This document shows positions 1 to 8,595 of a stretch of DNA of 64,000 bases, piece by piece. The notes under the pieces are model-generated. The model was given only the letters and a program-made list of their open reading frames with translations. It searched no databases and was not told the origin of the DNA. The translations under genes and the position numbers were made by a program. This DNA is from Wenyingzhuangia aestuarii (GTDB lineage Bacteria; Bacteroidota; Bacteroidia; Flavobacteriales; Flavobacteriaceae). The DNA lies in the NCBI RefSeq assembly GCF_011927765.1, contig NZ_JAATJG010000003.1, forward strand, positions 230,056-294,055. Reading direction: 5' to 3'. The stretch's first letter is position 1. Each line of letters starts with the position of its first letter.

Positions 1-422
1 TATTTATTGCACTAACAGCTTGTACCAAGCAAGGGTTTAACCAACAAAACACCATGGTACCTAGAAAAGCTGTAAACATAAAAATTTTTGATCCAATTAC
101 TAACAGTGCTGGTGTTGGTGATTATACCATCATTAAAGATCAAGGCTACCAAGGAATCATTGTATTTAACCTAGGTAGTGATCTTTATACTGCTTTTGAT
201 TTAGGTTGTCCTTATATTAACCCTAATGAATGTCAAACTCCTATGACTGTTGAAAACGGAACTGGCCAAATGTCTTGTGCCAATTGTAGCAATGATGATA
301 TTTCTTTTACTCAATACCAAACAGCAGTAACAATTGAAGAAGGTGGTGTTGAAAAAACATATGCACTAAGACAGTACTCTGCTTTTTTAGAAGGAGGAGG
401 ACTTAGAATCACTAATTTTTAA
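1..422 (+). CDS. Degenerate Rieske-like lipoprotein, 5'-truncated
   Basis: The reading frame is open from the first bases of the window, so the true start lies upstream. The visible N-terminus reads FIALTAC, a lipoprotein signal end with the lipobox Cys at bases 21-23. The rest (about 130 residues) is a small beta-rich domain with a Cys-Pro-Tyr near the middle and a Cys-x-x-Cys about 20 residues later. That spacing resembles the two iron-sulfur loops of Rieske proteins (CPH and CxxH), but the His positions hold Tyr and Cys. A true Rieske cluster is therefore doubtful. It lies just upstream of purK on the same strand, but purK has its own promoter element, so a shared operon is not needed. I infer an envelope lipoprotein of unknown function. 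Confidence 0.6.
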   Translation, partial: FIALTACTKQGFNQQNTMVPRKAVNIKIFDPITNSAGVGDYTIIKDQGYQGIIVFNLGSDLYTAFDLGCPYINPNECQTPMTVENGTGQMSCANCSNDDISFTQYQTAVTIEEGGVEKTYALRQYSAFLEGGGLRITNF

Positions 423-447
423 AAGTGTAGATTCCCTCATTTATTTG

Positions 448-455
448 TACTTTTG
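448..455 (+). promoter_or_regulatory. Bacteroidota -7 element for purK
   Basis: TACTTTTG matches the Bacteroidota -7 consensus TAnnTTTG and sits 17 bases before the ATG at 473. No clear TTG -33 box is seen at 17-23 bases upstream. The last base of the element is the G of a GTG that could be mistaken for a start. Confidence 0.55.
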
Positions 456-472
456 TGCCCAAATATTACTCA

Positions 473-1621
473 ATGGAAAATTATTTTTCTTCTAGCTTTA
501 AATTGGGAGTCCTTGGTGGAGGTCAATTAGGAAGAATGCTTTTAGCAGAAACTCAAAAATTTGATGTTCATACTTGTATTTTAGACAGCTCTAAAGATGC
601 TCCTTGCGCACCTTATTGCAATGAATTCTTTTTAGGAAATTTATTAGACTATAACGATGTTTATAATTTTGGTAAAAAAGTAGATGTGCTTACTATAGAA
701 ATAGAGCACGTAAACATTAAAGCTTTATACAAATTAGAAAAAGAAGGTGTAAAAGTGTATCCGCAACCTCATGTAATTGAGACTATTCAACACAAAGGAA
801 AACAAAAAGACTTTTACAAAAAAAATAACATTCCAACCTCACCACACCAAAGATTTAGTTCTTTAGCAGAGTTAAAAGCTGCCAACCTAACAGATTTTCC
901 TTTTGTTTGGAAAGCTGCTCAGTTTGGTTACGATGGTATGGGGGTTAAAATAGTTCGCTCTATAGACGACCTTAATAATTTACCCGATGCAGACTGTATT
1001 GTAGAAGATTTAATTCCATTTAAAAACGAATTAGCAGTTATTGTTGCTAGAAATGCTGATGGAAAAGTAAAAACATATCCTGTAGTAGAAATGGAATTTC
1101 ATCCAGAAGCTAACCAAGTAGAATACGTAATTTGTCCTGCTCGTATTAGCGATGAAGTTGCTGCCAAGGCAAGAAGAATTGCTATGAATGTTGCCAATTC
1201 TTTTAAACATGTTGGTTTGTTAGCTGTAGAAATGTTTCAAACAGAAAATGACGACATTATTATTAACGAAGTAGCTCCAAGAACACACAACAGCGGACAT
1301 TATAGTATAGAAGCATCTCACACCAGTCAGTTTGAACAACATTTACGTACAGTATTAAATTTACCTTTAGGAAACACCGAAAGTAAATTAGCCGGTATTA
1401 TGGTAAATTTAGTAGGTGCAGAAGGTTACGAAGGAGAAGTTATTTATGAAAAAATTACCGACATATTAAAGATTGATGGAGTAACTCCACATTTATATGG
1501 TAAAAAAATAACCAAACCTTTCCGTAAAATGGGACACGTTACCATAGTTAATAAAGACATTAACGTAGCTCGTAAAACAGCAGAATTGGTAAAGAATACC
1601 GTTAGAGTCATTAGTAAATAA
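473..1621 (+). CDS. purK: 5-(carboxyamino)imidazole ribonucleotide synthase PurK
   Basis: PurK carboxylates 5-aminoimidazole ribonucleotide with ATP and bicarbonate to give N5-CAIR in cytoplasmic purine synthesis. The N-terminus has the pre-ATP-grasp glycine motif LGVLGGGQLGRM, followed by an ATP-grasp domain with the conserved stretch WKAAQFGYDGMGV and the metal-binding NEVAPRTHNSGH segment. At 382 residues it has the normal family length. A GTG six codons upstream (455) is rejected as start because it lies in the -7 promoter box; ATG at 473 gives the usual flavobacterial N-terminus. purE follows after 113 bases on the same strand, so the two enzymes of this step are paired. Confidence 0.95.
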   Translation: MENYFSSSFKLGVLGGGQLGRMLLAETQKFDVHTCILDSSKDAPCAPYCNEFFLGNLLDYNDVYNFGKKVDVLTIEIEHVNIKALYKLEKEGVKVYPQPHVIETIQHKGKQKDFYKKNNIPTSPHQRFSSLAELKAANLTDFPFVWKAAQFGYDGMGVKIVRSIDDLNNLPDADCIVEDLIPFKNELAVIVARNADGKVKTYPVVEMEFHPEANQVEYVICPARISDEVAAKARRIAMNVANSFKHVGLLAVEMFQTENDDIIINEVAPRTHNSGHYSIEASHTSQFEQHLRTVLNLPLGNTESKLAGIMVNLVGAEGYEGEVIYEKITDILKIDGVTPHLYGKKITKPFRKMGHVTIVNKDINVARKTAELVKNTVRVISK

Positions 1622-1734
1622 CAATTAAACATTAAGTCAAAAGATTTAAAGATAAAAGTCAAAGATTTTTTCATAACACACAAAATAATTTTACTTTTTA
1701 CCTTTCCTCTTTTTACTCTTAAAAACACAATACA

Positions 1735-2226
1735 ATGAAAGTAGCCATCGTAATGGGATCTGATTCAGATTTACCAGTAATGCAACAAGCTATAGATATT
1801 TTAAAAGAATTTGAAATTGAAGTGGAAGTAGATATTGTATCTGCACACCGTACTCCAGAAAAATTGGTAGACTTTTCTAACAACGCACACAAAAGAGGTG
1901 TTTCTGTAATTATTGCAGGTGCTGGAGGTGCAGCTCATTTACCAGGAATGGTAGCTTCTATGAGTCCGCTACCTGTAATTGGAGTTCCTGTTAAATCTAG
2001 CAATTCTATTGATGGTTGGGATTCTATCTTATCTATTTTACAAATGCCAGGAGGTGTTCCTGTAGCAACTGTAGCTTTAAACGGAGCTAAAAATGCAGGA
2101 ATTTTAGCAGCTCAAATTATTGGAGCTACAAACAGCACTGTATTAGATACTATTGTTGCTTATAAAGAAAGCTTAAAAACTAAAGTAATAGAAGCTGCAG
2201 AACGTGTAAAAGCTTCGCAAGAATAA
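1735..2226 (+). CDS. purE: N5-CAIR mutase PurE
   Basis: PurE converts the PurK product N5-CAIR into 4-carboxy-AIR. The protein of 163 residues starts with the class I signature GSDSD (residues 8-12), then AHRTPE, and the glycine-rich GAGGAAHLPGM loop, all parts of the nucleotide-binding active site. Its length is typical of bacterial class I PurE. It follows purK directly and the pair supplies one step of purine synthesis; purD lies about 41 kb away on the other strand. No separate -7 element was recognised in the 113-base spacer, so cotranscription with purK is likely. Confidence 0.95.
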   Translation: MKVAIVMGSDSDLPVMQQAIDILKEFEIEVEVDIVSAHRTPEKLVDFSNNAHKRGVSVIIAGAGGAAHLPGMVASMSPLPVIGVPVKSSNSIDGWDSILSILQMPGGVPVATVALNGAKNAGILAAQIIGATNSTVLDTIVAYKESLKTKVIEAAERVKASQE

Positions 2227-2272
2227 ACTTTTTTGATTAAGTTTATAGCTCTAAAAAATCGATCCGCTAGGA

Positions 2273-3250
2273 ATGAAAATAACAGAACGAATTCAACAAC
2301 CTATTTACCAAGAAATGGCGGCCTTTGAAAACAAATTCAAAGAAGCCATGGCAACTAAGGTGCCGTTGTTAAATCGTATTACGCATTATATTGTTCGCAG
2401 AAAAGGAAAACAAATGCGACCAATGTTTGTCTTTCTAGTGGCCAAAATGGTTTCTAACGGAGATTTTAACGAACGTACCTACCGTGGTGCGGCTATTATT
2501 GAATTGATTCACACCGCAACTTTGGTGCACGATGATGTGGTAGATGATAGTAACAAACGTAGAGGTTTCTTTTCTATAAACGCACTTTGGAAAAACAAAA
2601 TTGCTGTTTTAGTAGGTGATTTTTTATTATCTAAAGGATTGTTATTAAGCATAGACAATGATGATTTTGACATCCTAAAACTAATTTCTATCGCTGTGCG
2701 AGAAATGAGCGAAGGGGAGTTGTTACAAATTGAAAAAGCAAGACGTTTAGATATTACCGAAGAAGTATACTTTGAAATTATCCGTCAAAAAACAGCTACA
2801 CTAATTGCGGCTTGTTGTGGAATTGGTGCTGCTTCTGTTGGGGCAGAAAAAGAAGAGGTGGAAAAAATGAGACGATTTGGAGAATACATTGGTATTGCTT
2901 TCCAAATAAAAGATGATTTGTTTGATTATTCAGATGCTCAAATAGGGAAACCTACAGGAATTGACATTAAAGAACAAAAAATGACACTTCCTTTAATTTA
3001 CACCTTAAACACTTGTACAGATAAAGAACGTAAATGGTTAATAAACTCTGTTAAGAACCATAATACAGATAAAAAAAGAGTAAAAGAGGTTATTCAATTT
3101 GTAAAAGACAATAACGGATTAGAATACACAATTACCAAAATGCACGAGTATAAAAACTTGGCTTTGGAAATTTTAAACACATATCCTCAATCTGAATACA
3201 AAGATTCTTTACAAACTATGATTGATTACGTGGTAGAACGTAAAAAATAA
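2273..3250 (+). CDS. Polyprenyl diphosphate synthase
   Basis: This 325-residue trans-isoprenyl diphosphate synthase condenses isopentenyl diphosphate units onto an allylic primer. The first Asp-rich motif is HDDVVDD (D87, D88, D91) followed by the RRG of the family, and the second is KDDLFD (D214, D215, D218), with the FQIKDD context. These bind the Mg-diphosphate. In this phylum such enzymes commonly make the side chain of menaquinone or a longer polyprenyl carrier, but chain length cannot be read reliably here. It starts 46 bases after purE on the same strand. It has no signal peptide and should be cytoplasmic. Confidence 0.88.
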   Translation: MKITERIQQPIYQEMAAFENKFKEAMATKVPLLNRITHYIVRRKGKQMRPMFVFLVAKMVSNGDFNERTYRGAAIIELIHTATLVHDDVVDDSNKRRGFFSINALWKNKIAVLVGDFLLSKGLLLSIDNDDFDILKLISIAVREMSEGELLQIEKARRLDITEEVYFEIIRQKTATLIAACCGIGAASVGAEKEEVEKMRRFGEYIGIAFQIKDDLFDYSDAQIGKPTGIDIKEQKMTLPLIYTLNTCTDKERKWLINSVKNHNTDKKRVKEVIQFVKDNNGLEYTITKMHEYKNLALEILNTYPQSEYKDSLQTMIDYVVERKK

Positions 3251-3321
3251 TCATTCTGCCAAAATCCTCTAACTTTTTAAAGGATAGTTCACTAAATTAG
3301 TTTTATACGGTTGGTTGACTA

Positions 3322-6300
3322 ATGAAAGTAATACACATCCTTCTTACTTTTCTGTTTTTCTATAGTTCTTACGGGCAAATAGTGAATAAAAACCGTGTGT
3401 CTAAAATACTCACTACTAGTATAGATACCATCAACCTAGAAAAGGTAGCCATTAGCCCTGTTAACTTTAACATTAAAAACAAACAAGGTCAATTAATTTC
3501 ACCTACCAAATACTTTGTCAATTTTCAGAAAGGACAATTGTATTTTTACACTCCAAAACCTCAGCAAATAAAGGTTAACTACTTTAAATACCCTGATTTT
3601 TTAACACAAAGCTATAGTCCTTTTGATAAAAAACTCATCATTGCTAAAGCAACTCCATCTGCTCAAACTTATTCTTTAAAAAAAGAATATAACAAGAGCG
3701 ATTTTTTTGGAGGTATTAATACTTATGGAAATATTACTCGAGGAATTACCGTAGGAAACAACCAAGGATCTGTGTTAAACTCTGGATTAGATTTACAGAT
3801 TACCGGAAATTTATCAGAAAACTTAAAAATTAGAGCTAGTATTAAAGACTCCAATGTTCCGATTCAAGAAAACGGGGTTTCACAGAACATTAATGAGTTT
3901 GACAGAGTGTTTATTGAATTGTTTACAGATACATGGAACTTAAAGGCTGGAGATGTAGATTTAACCAATCAGGACAGTTATTTTTTAAACTTTACCAAAA
4001 AAATTAATGGAGCCAAGTTAGATGTTGTTTTAGACCATGGAGATCAAAAAACAACAGTTACTGCTTCTGGGGCTTTGGCCAAAGGACGATTTAACACCCA
4101 AAACATAACTGCACAAGAAGGAAATCAAGGTCCTTACAGATTATTAGGAGTTAACGGAGAACAAAACATTGTTATTATTTCTGGAAGTGAAGTGGTGTAC
4201 GTAAATGGTGTACAACTAAAGAGAGGAGAACAGTACGATTACACTATTGATTATAACATTTCTGAAATTACTTTTAATCCTACATTTCCCATTAACTCAT
4301 CACAAAGAATTATTGTAGACTATCAATACAGCGATCAAAACTACAACCGATTTGTAACCCACGATGGTGTAAAATATGAAACCGAAAAATTTAGCATTGG
4401 AACTTACTTTTACAATGAAAATGATGTAAAAAATCAGCCTATTCAGCAGAATTTAAGTAATGATCAAAAACTTATTTTACAACAAGCAGGAAATGACCCT
4501 AATCAAATGATTGCTCCTAGCGCACAAATAGCTGCTTACAATGAAAACAGAATTCAATACCTTATAAATAACGAAGGAAATTTTGAGCAAAGTAACAATG
4601 AAAACCAAACACTATACAATGTAACTTTTAGTTTTGTAGGTAACAACAACGGAAATTACATTATTAGTGAAACCGTTGCCACAGGTACTATTTACGAATA
4701 TATTGCTCCTATAAATGGAGTTCCACAAGGTAACTACGCTCCTATTACCCAATTGTTTGCTCCAACTAAAACACAAATGGCCGTAGTAAATACTGCTTAT
4801 AAAATTAGTGAACAATCTTTTGTAAATGCAGAATTAGCCTATAGTAATAATGACCAAAACTTGTTTTCTACCTTAGATGACCATCAAAATAAAGGACTAG
4901 CTACTACCCTAACCTGGCAGCAACAAATTAAAACGGGTACATGGAATAGTTCTAACCTTTTTGAAGGTGATTTTGTTCAAAAAACATTTAATAACATTGA
5001 AGGTTTGTACAATGCTGAATTTAATAGAGACTGGAATATAGATGTAAATTTAACCCCCAATTTTTTGGGTAATCAAACCTATGTAAGAAATACATTTGTG
5101 TTGGAAAAAAACAACTCTCAAAAAATTTATTTAAACAGTGCTTATCTAAATCTAGGAGAAGCATTTAAAGGAGTTAAAAATGGAATTACCACTTTAAACT
5201 CTGTAGGAAAAACTACTTTGGCTACAGAAACTAGTTATTTAAAAAGTACAAATAGTACCGAAAAAGGAACCTTTTTAAGACATGAATCTAATCTTAAATA
5301 CAACTTAAAAAAAGCCTGGTTACAAGGACTACTAACCTATGAAAACAATCAGCAACAAAATGAACAAACCCAAGTTTTTCACCAAAATAGTCAGAAATAT
5401 ATTGCTACCGGAATGCATGTAGGTTTAGGAGATTCTACCAAAGTATATTCCAAATTTGGTTACACCATTACACAAATAGACAGTATTAAAAACAATCAAC
5501 TAACAAGGGTACAAAACACCCAAAACTACACGGTAGAAAGCCAATTAATTAAAACCAAACAAACCTCTTTAAATACATTTGTTAACTACAGAAAGGTACA
5601 TCATTTATTTTCTGATGATGTAGATGTTGTGAATGCAAGAACACTCTACAACCAACAATTATTTCATGATATTATTCGTTTGTCAACGGCTTATGAAACA
5701 AGCTCTGGGAGTACCGCTCAACAAAACTTTACCTATATAGAAACAGAACCCGGACAAGGATATTATTATTATTTAGGAGATTTAAACAACAACGGTAAAA
5801 AAGATTTTGATGAATTTGAAGTGGCACAATTTACAGATCAGGCTAATTATTTAAGAGTTGTTTTGCCCAATCTTAACAGAATTGCTACACAAAAGGCAAA
5901 ACTGAGCCAATCTGTGTTTGTTAATTTTCTTCAATACAGTAATCACAGTTCTAAATGGCTACAAACCTTGTCTCATTTCTCAAACCAGTCTAGTATTTTA
6001 ATCAATAAAGATCAACTTAAAAAAGGAAAAAAATTTAACATTAATCCTTTTAACACCACTGGTGATGATGTGGTAGGTTTGCAACAAAATATATTTACAA
6101 GTCTTTATTTTAATAGAGGTTTACAGCATTATAGTACCACCTATACGTATCAAGACAATCAAAATACGCAAAACATTTCGTCAGACATTCAGGTGGCAAC
6201 ACAACAATCTCACGAAATAAATTTTCAGCACAACATTCAGAGTTCTTGGGTATTGGGAGCCATTGTAAATACAAAGAACAACAAAAACACTAGTAAAGAG

Positions 6301-6720
6301 TATGCTAGCAGAAATTTTAATATTGCATCACATAAAATAAATCCCTCTATCAACTTTTTAAAAGATGAGTTTTCTACACTTAAAACCAGTTATTCTTACA
6401 GAAATGAGAAAAATAAAATTGGAGAAGAAGCGTTAATAAGTCATGATTTTGGAATTAACTACACCTATAACAACCTTGGAAAAGGATCTATTTTAGCAAG
6501 TCTAAACTTAATAGAGAACAAGTACACAGGACCCGTTAATACTCCGGCATCTTATAGAATTTTAGAAGGTTTGCAACCTGACAGAAACTATACTTGGTCT
6601 TTAATTGTACAAAGAAAATTAACCGAATTATTGGACTTAAGTATTAATTACAACGGAAGAAAAAACACAGCAACAAACACCATTCACGTTGGTAGTGTAC
6701 AATTAAGAGCTAACTTTTAA
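3322..6720 (+). CDS. Large predicted outer-membrane beta-barrel protein
   Basis: The 1132-residue protein begins with a clear signal peptide (MKVIHILLTFLFFYSSYGQ) and ends in an aromatic residue (RANF), as many outer-membrane barrels do. The body is rich in alternating polar/hydrophobic strands and Asn/Gln, and shows the stretch IRASIKDSNVPIQENG followed by a TWNLKAGDVDL segment. I have seen this in uncharacterised flavobacterial surface proteins. Around residues 820-833 it carries DLNNNGKKDFDEFE, which resembles an EF-hand calcium loop. No TonB box or plug domain and no T9SS tail were recognised. It follows the polyprenyl synthase by 71 bases on the same strand. Function unknown. Confidence 0.65.
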   Translation: MKVIHILLTFLFFYSSYGQIVNKNRVSKILTTSIDTINLEKVAISPVNFNIKNKQGQLISPTKYFVNFQKGQLYFYTPKPQQIKVNYFKYPDFLTQSYSPFDKKLIIAKATPSAQTYSLKKEYNKSDFFGGINTYGNITRGITVGNNQGSVLNSGLDLQITGNLSENLKIRASIKDSNVPIQENGVSQNINEFDRVFIELFTDTWNLKAGDVDLTNQDSYFLNFTKKINGAKLDVVLDHGDQKTTVTASGALAKGRFNTQNITAQEGNQGPYRLLGVNGEQNIVIISGSEVVYVNGVQLKRGEQYDYTIDYNISEITFNPTFPINSSQRIIVDYQYSDQNYNRFVTHDGVKYETEKFSIGTYFYNENDVKNQPIQQNLSNDQKLILQQAGNDPNQMIAPSAQIAAYNENRIQYLINNEGNFEQSNNENQTLYNVTFSFVGNNNGNYIISETVATGTIYEYIAPINGVPQGNYAPITQLFAPTKTQMAVVNTAYKISEQSFVNAELAYSNNDQNLFSTLDDHQNKGLATTLTWQQQIKTGTWNSSNLFEGDFVQKTFNNIEGLYNAEFNRDWNIDVNLTPNFLGNQTYVRNTFVLEKNNSQKIYLNSAYLNLGEAFKGVKNGITTLNSVGKTTLATETSYLKSTNSTEKGTFLRHESNLKYNLKKAWLQGLLTYENNQQQNEQTQVFHQNSQKYIATGMHVGLGDSTKVYSKFGYTITQIDSIKNNQLTRVQNTQNYTVESQLIKTKQTSLNTFVNYRKVHHLFSDDVDVVNARTLYNQQLFHDIIRLSTAYETSSGSTAQQNFTYIETEPGQGYYYYLGDLNNNGKKDFDEFEVAQFTDQANYLRVVLPNLNRIATQKAKLSQSVFVNFLQYSNHSSKWLQTLSHFSNQSSILINKDQLKKGKKFNINPFNTTGDDVVGLQQNIFTSLYFNRGLQHYSTTYTYQDNQNTQNISSDIQVATQQSHEINFQHNIQSSWVLGAIVNTKNNKNTSKEYASRNFNIASHKINPSINFLKDEFSTLKTSYSYRNEKNKIGEEALISHDFGINYTYNNLGKGSILASLNLIENKYTGPVNTPASYRILEGLQPDRNYTWSLIVQRKLTELLDLSINYNGRKNTATNTIHVGSVQLRANF

Positions 6721-6750
6721 AAGCAATTAGGCAAGCTCATAGAAATGCGC

Positions 6751-6758
6751 TATTTTTG
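6751..6758 (+). promoter_or_regulatory. -7 element before DUF3575-like gene
   Basis: TATTTTTG fits TAnnTTTG and lies 20 bases before the ATG at 6779. A TTA, not the consensus TTG, is found 21 bases upstream. Confidence 0.5.
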
Positions 6759-6778
6759 ACGTGTAAAAACAAAAAAGC

Positions 6779-7291
6779 ATGAAAAAAATACTTTTCTTAT
6801 TTATCTTATTCATCACCTTGGGTGCAAACGCTCAAAACAACCAAATAAAGGTAGATTTATTTGATATATTGGTTCTAAGAACCCTAGATGTATCGTACGA
6901 AAATCAATTAAATGATGAAGCTTCTATTGGTTTGTCTGTATTCATCAATTTTGAAGATAAAGATGCTAAGTTTAGATATAACGAAGATTTTCAGATTACT
7001 CCATATTTCCGTCAATACATTACCAATAGTAATGGCTTTGACTTTTTTGGGGAATTATTTGGAACCTTAAACTTTGCGGAAACTGAAGAAAAAACAGAAA
7101 ATGATGTAGTGGTAGAAGAATCTCAAAACTATTCAGACTTTGCCTTAGGATTAGGTGCAGGTGGAAAACATGTTTCTAAAAATGGTTATGTTTTTGAATT
7201 TAATGTAGGAGTGGGTAGAAACCTATTCAACTCTAAAATATCTCGCCAGTTTGTTCCTAGATTTGGAATTAGCGTAGGAAAACAATTCTAA
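6779..7291 (+). CDS. Small outer-membrane protein, DUF3575-like
   Basis: This 170-residue protein has a standard signal peptide (MKKILFLFILFITLGANAQ) and then amphipathic beta-strands ending in GISVGKQF, the C-terminal aromatic typical of small outer-membrane barrels. The pattern (DISYE-like early strand, central glycine-rich GLGAGGKH strand) matches what I know as DUF3575, a barrel family common in Bacteroidota. It has its own -7 element. The ClC channel gene starts 9 bases after its stop, so the two are probably cotranscribed. Specific function is not known. Confidence 0.6.
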   Translation: MKKILFLFILFITLGANAQNNQIKVDLFDILVLRTLDVSYENQLNDEASIGLSVFINFEDKDAKFRYNEDFQITPYFRQYITNSNGFDFFGELFGTLNFAETEEKTENDVVVEESQNYSDFALGLGAGGKHVSKNGYVFEFNVGVGRNLFNSKISRQFVPRFGISVGKQF

Positions 7292-7300
7292 AACCTAAAA

Positions 7301-8593
7301 ATGAACGCTATCCGTAAGCAATACTCACTATCAGAATACCCAACTATTATAAAAGAGTTTTTAAAATGGCTGGTTTTATCTGTTGTTATTGGTACGTTGG
7401 TAGGTGTAGCTTCGGCTGCTTTGTTAGCCTCTTTAAACTGGTCTACAAACTACAGAGAAGCTAATAAAGTTATTATTTGGTTATTACCAGTTGGAGGTTT
7501 GTTTGTGGGGCTTTTATACCACTACTACGGACAGTCCGTTGCTAAAGGAAATAATCAATTATTAGAGGAACTAAATACTCCCAAAGATATTATTCCTTTT
7601 AAAATGGCTCCTTTTATTTTTATAGGAACTGTTGTTTCTCATTTATTTGGAGCTTCTGTAGGACGTGAAGGTACTGCTGTGCAAATTGGAGGAGCTATTG
7701 CCGATCAGTTTTCGGGTTGGCTAAAAATGAACAAATCCAATCGTAGAATTATTATACTAATGGGAATTAGTAGTGGTTTTGCAGGTTTGTTTGGAACTCC
7801 ATTGGCTGGTGCTGTTTTTGCCTTAGAAGTTTTATTGATTGGTAAAATAAAATACAATGCTATTTTGCCTTGCTTGTTGGTTGCTGTGGTTGCTAACTTT
7901 GCGTCTAGAGAAGTAGCTCATTATTTACACGTACCCCACACAAATTATGTTATAAACTTAGTTCCCAAATTAAGCATTAGCACTTTTTTTTGGTGTGTAT
8001 TGGCTGGAATTATTTTTGGAATTGTAAGTACTTTTTTCTCTAAAGGAGTTCACTTTTTTAGTCAATTTTCTAAACTTATTAAATATCCTCCACTAAGACC
8101 TGTTGTAGGTGGAACTGCCATTGCTGTACTTGTTTATTTTATTGGAACCAAATACATAGGATTAGGAATTCCTACCATTTTAGATTCTTTTGTTACAAGT
8201 ATGCACAGTTACGATTTTGCTATAAAATTAATTTTAACCACTTTTTGTATTGCCTTTGGTTTTAAAGGTGGAGAAGTAACTCCCTTGTTTTTTATTGGAG
8301 CTACTTTAGGGAGTGCTTTGGCCTTCTTTTTTCCTTTACCAATTGGTTTGCTTGCCGGAATGGGATTTGTAGCCGTATTTTCTGGTGCTACCAACACCCC
8401 TATTGCTTGTACGCTAATGGGAATTGAATTATTTGGTATGGATAGTGGAGTTTATATAGCCATTGCCTGTGTAACCGCTTATGTATTTTCGGGTCACACA
8501 GGAATTTATACTTCTCAAATTGTGGGTACTTCTAAAACTGACAAATACACTACAGAAGAAGGAAATACTTTAGGAAAAATTGATCGAAAATAA
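7301..8593 (+). CDS. ClC-family chloride channel/antiporter
   Basis: The 430-residue membrane protein has about ten hydrophobic segments. The family filter motif appears as GREGT (residues 121-125), where most members have GREGP; Glu123 corresponds to the gating glutamate. A second motif is seen in GFAGLFGTPLAG and a third in FKGGEVTPLFFIGATLG. No cytoplasmic CBS domains follow, as in short bacterial ClC proteins. It follows the DUF3575-like gene by 9 bases and ends only 2 bases from the end of the convergent GH113-like gene. Whether it is a channel or a proton-coupled exchanger cannot be decided from sequence. Confidence 0.88.
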   Translation: MNAIRKQYSLSEYPTIIKEFLKWLVLSVVIGTLVGVASAALLASLNWSTNYREANKVIIWLLPVGGLFVGLLYHYYGQSVAKGNNQLLEELNTPKDIIPFKMAPFIFIGTVVSHLFGASVGREGTAVQIGGAIADQFSGWLKMNKSNRRIIILMGISSGFAGLFGTPLAGAVFALEVLLIGKIKYNAILPCLLVAVVANFASREVAHYLHVPHTNYVINLVPKLSISTFFWCVLAGIIFGIVSTFFSKGVHFFSQFSKLIKYPPLRPVVGGTAIAVLVYFIGTKYIGLGIPTILDSFVTSMHSYDFAIKLILTTFCIAFGFKGGEVTPLFFIGATLGSALAFFFPLPIGLLAGMGFVAVFSGATNTPIACTLMGIELFGMDSGVYIAIACVTAYVFSGHTGIYTSQIVGTSKTDKYTTEEGNTLGKIDRK

Positions 8594-8595
8594 AT

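Noticed and set aside
54..56. ATG at 54 as the start of the first gene
   Set aside because: The frame is open upstream and encodes a lipobox, so the ATG is internal.
1444..1728. Minus-strand open frame at the end of purK
   Set aside because: Mostly antisense to purK and its spacer, with no motif and no promoter element.
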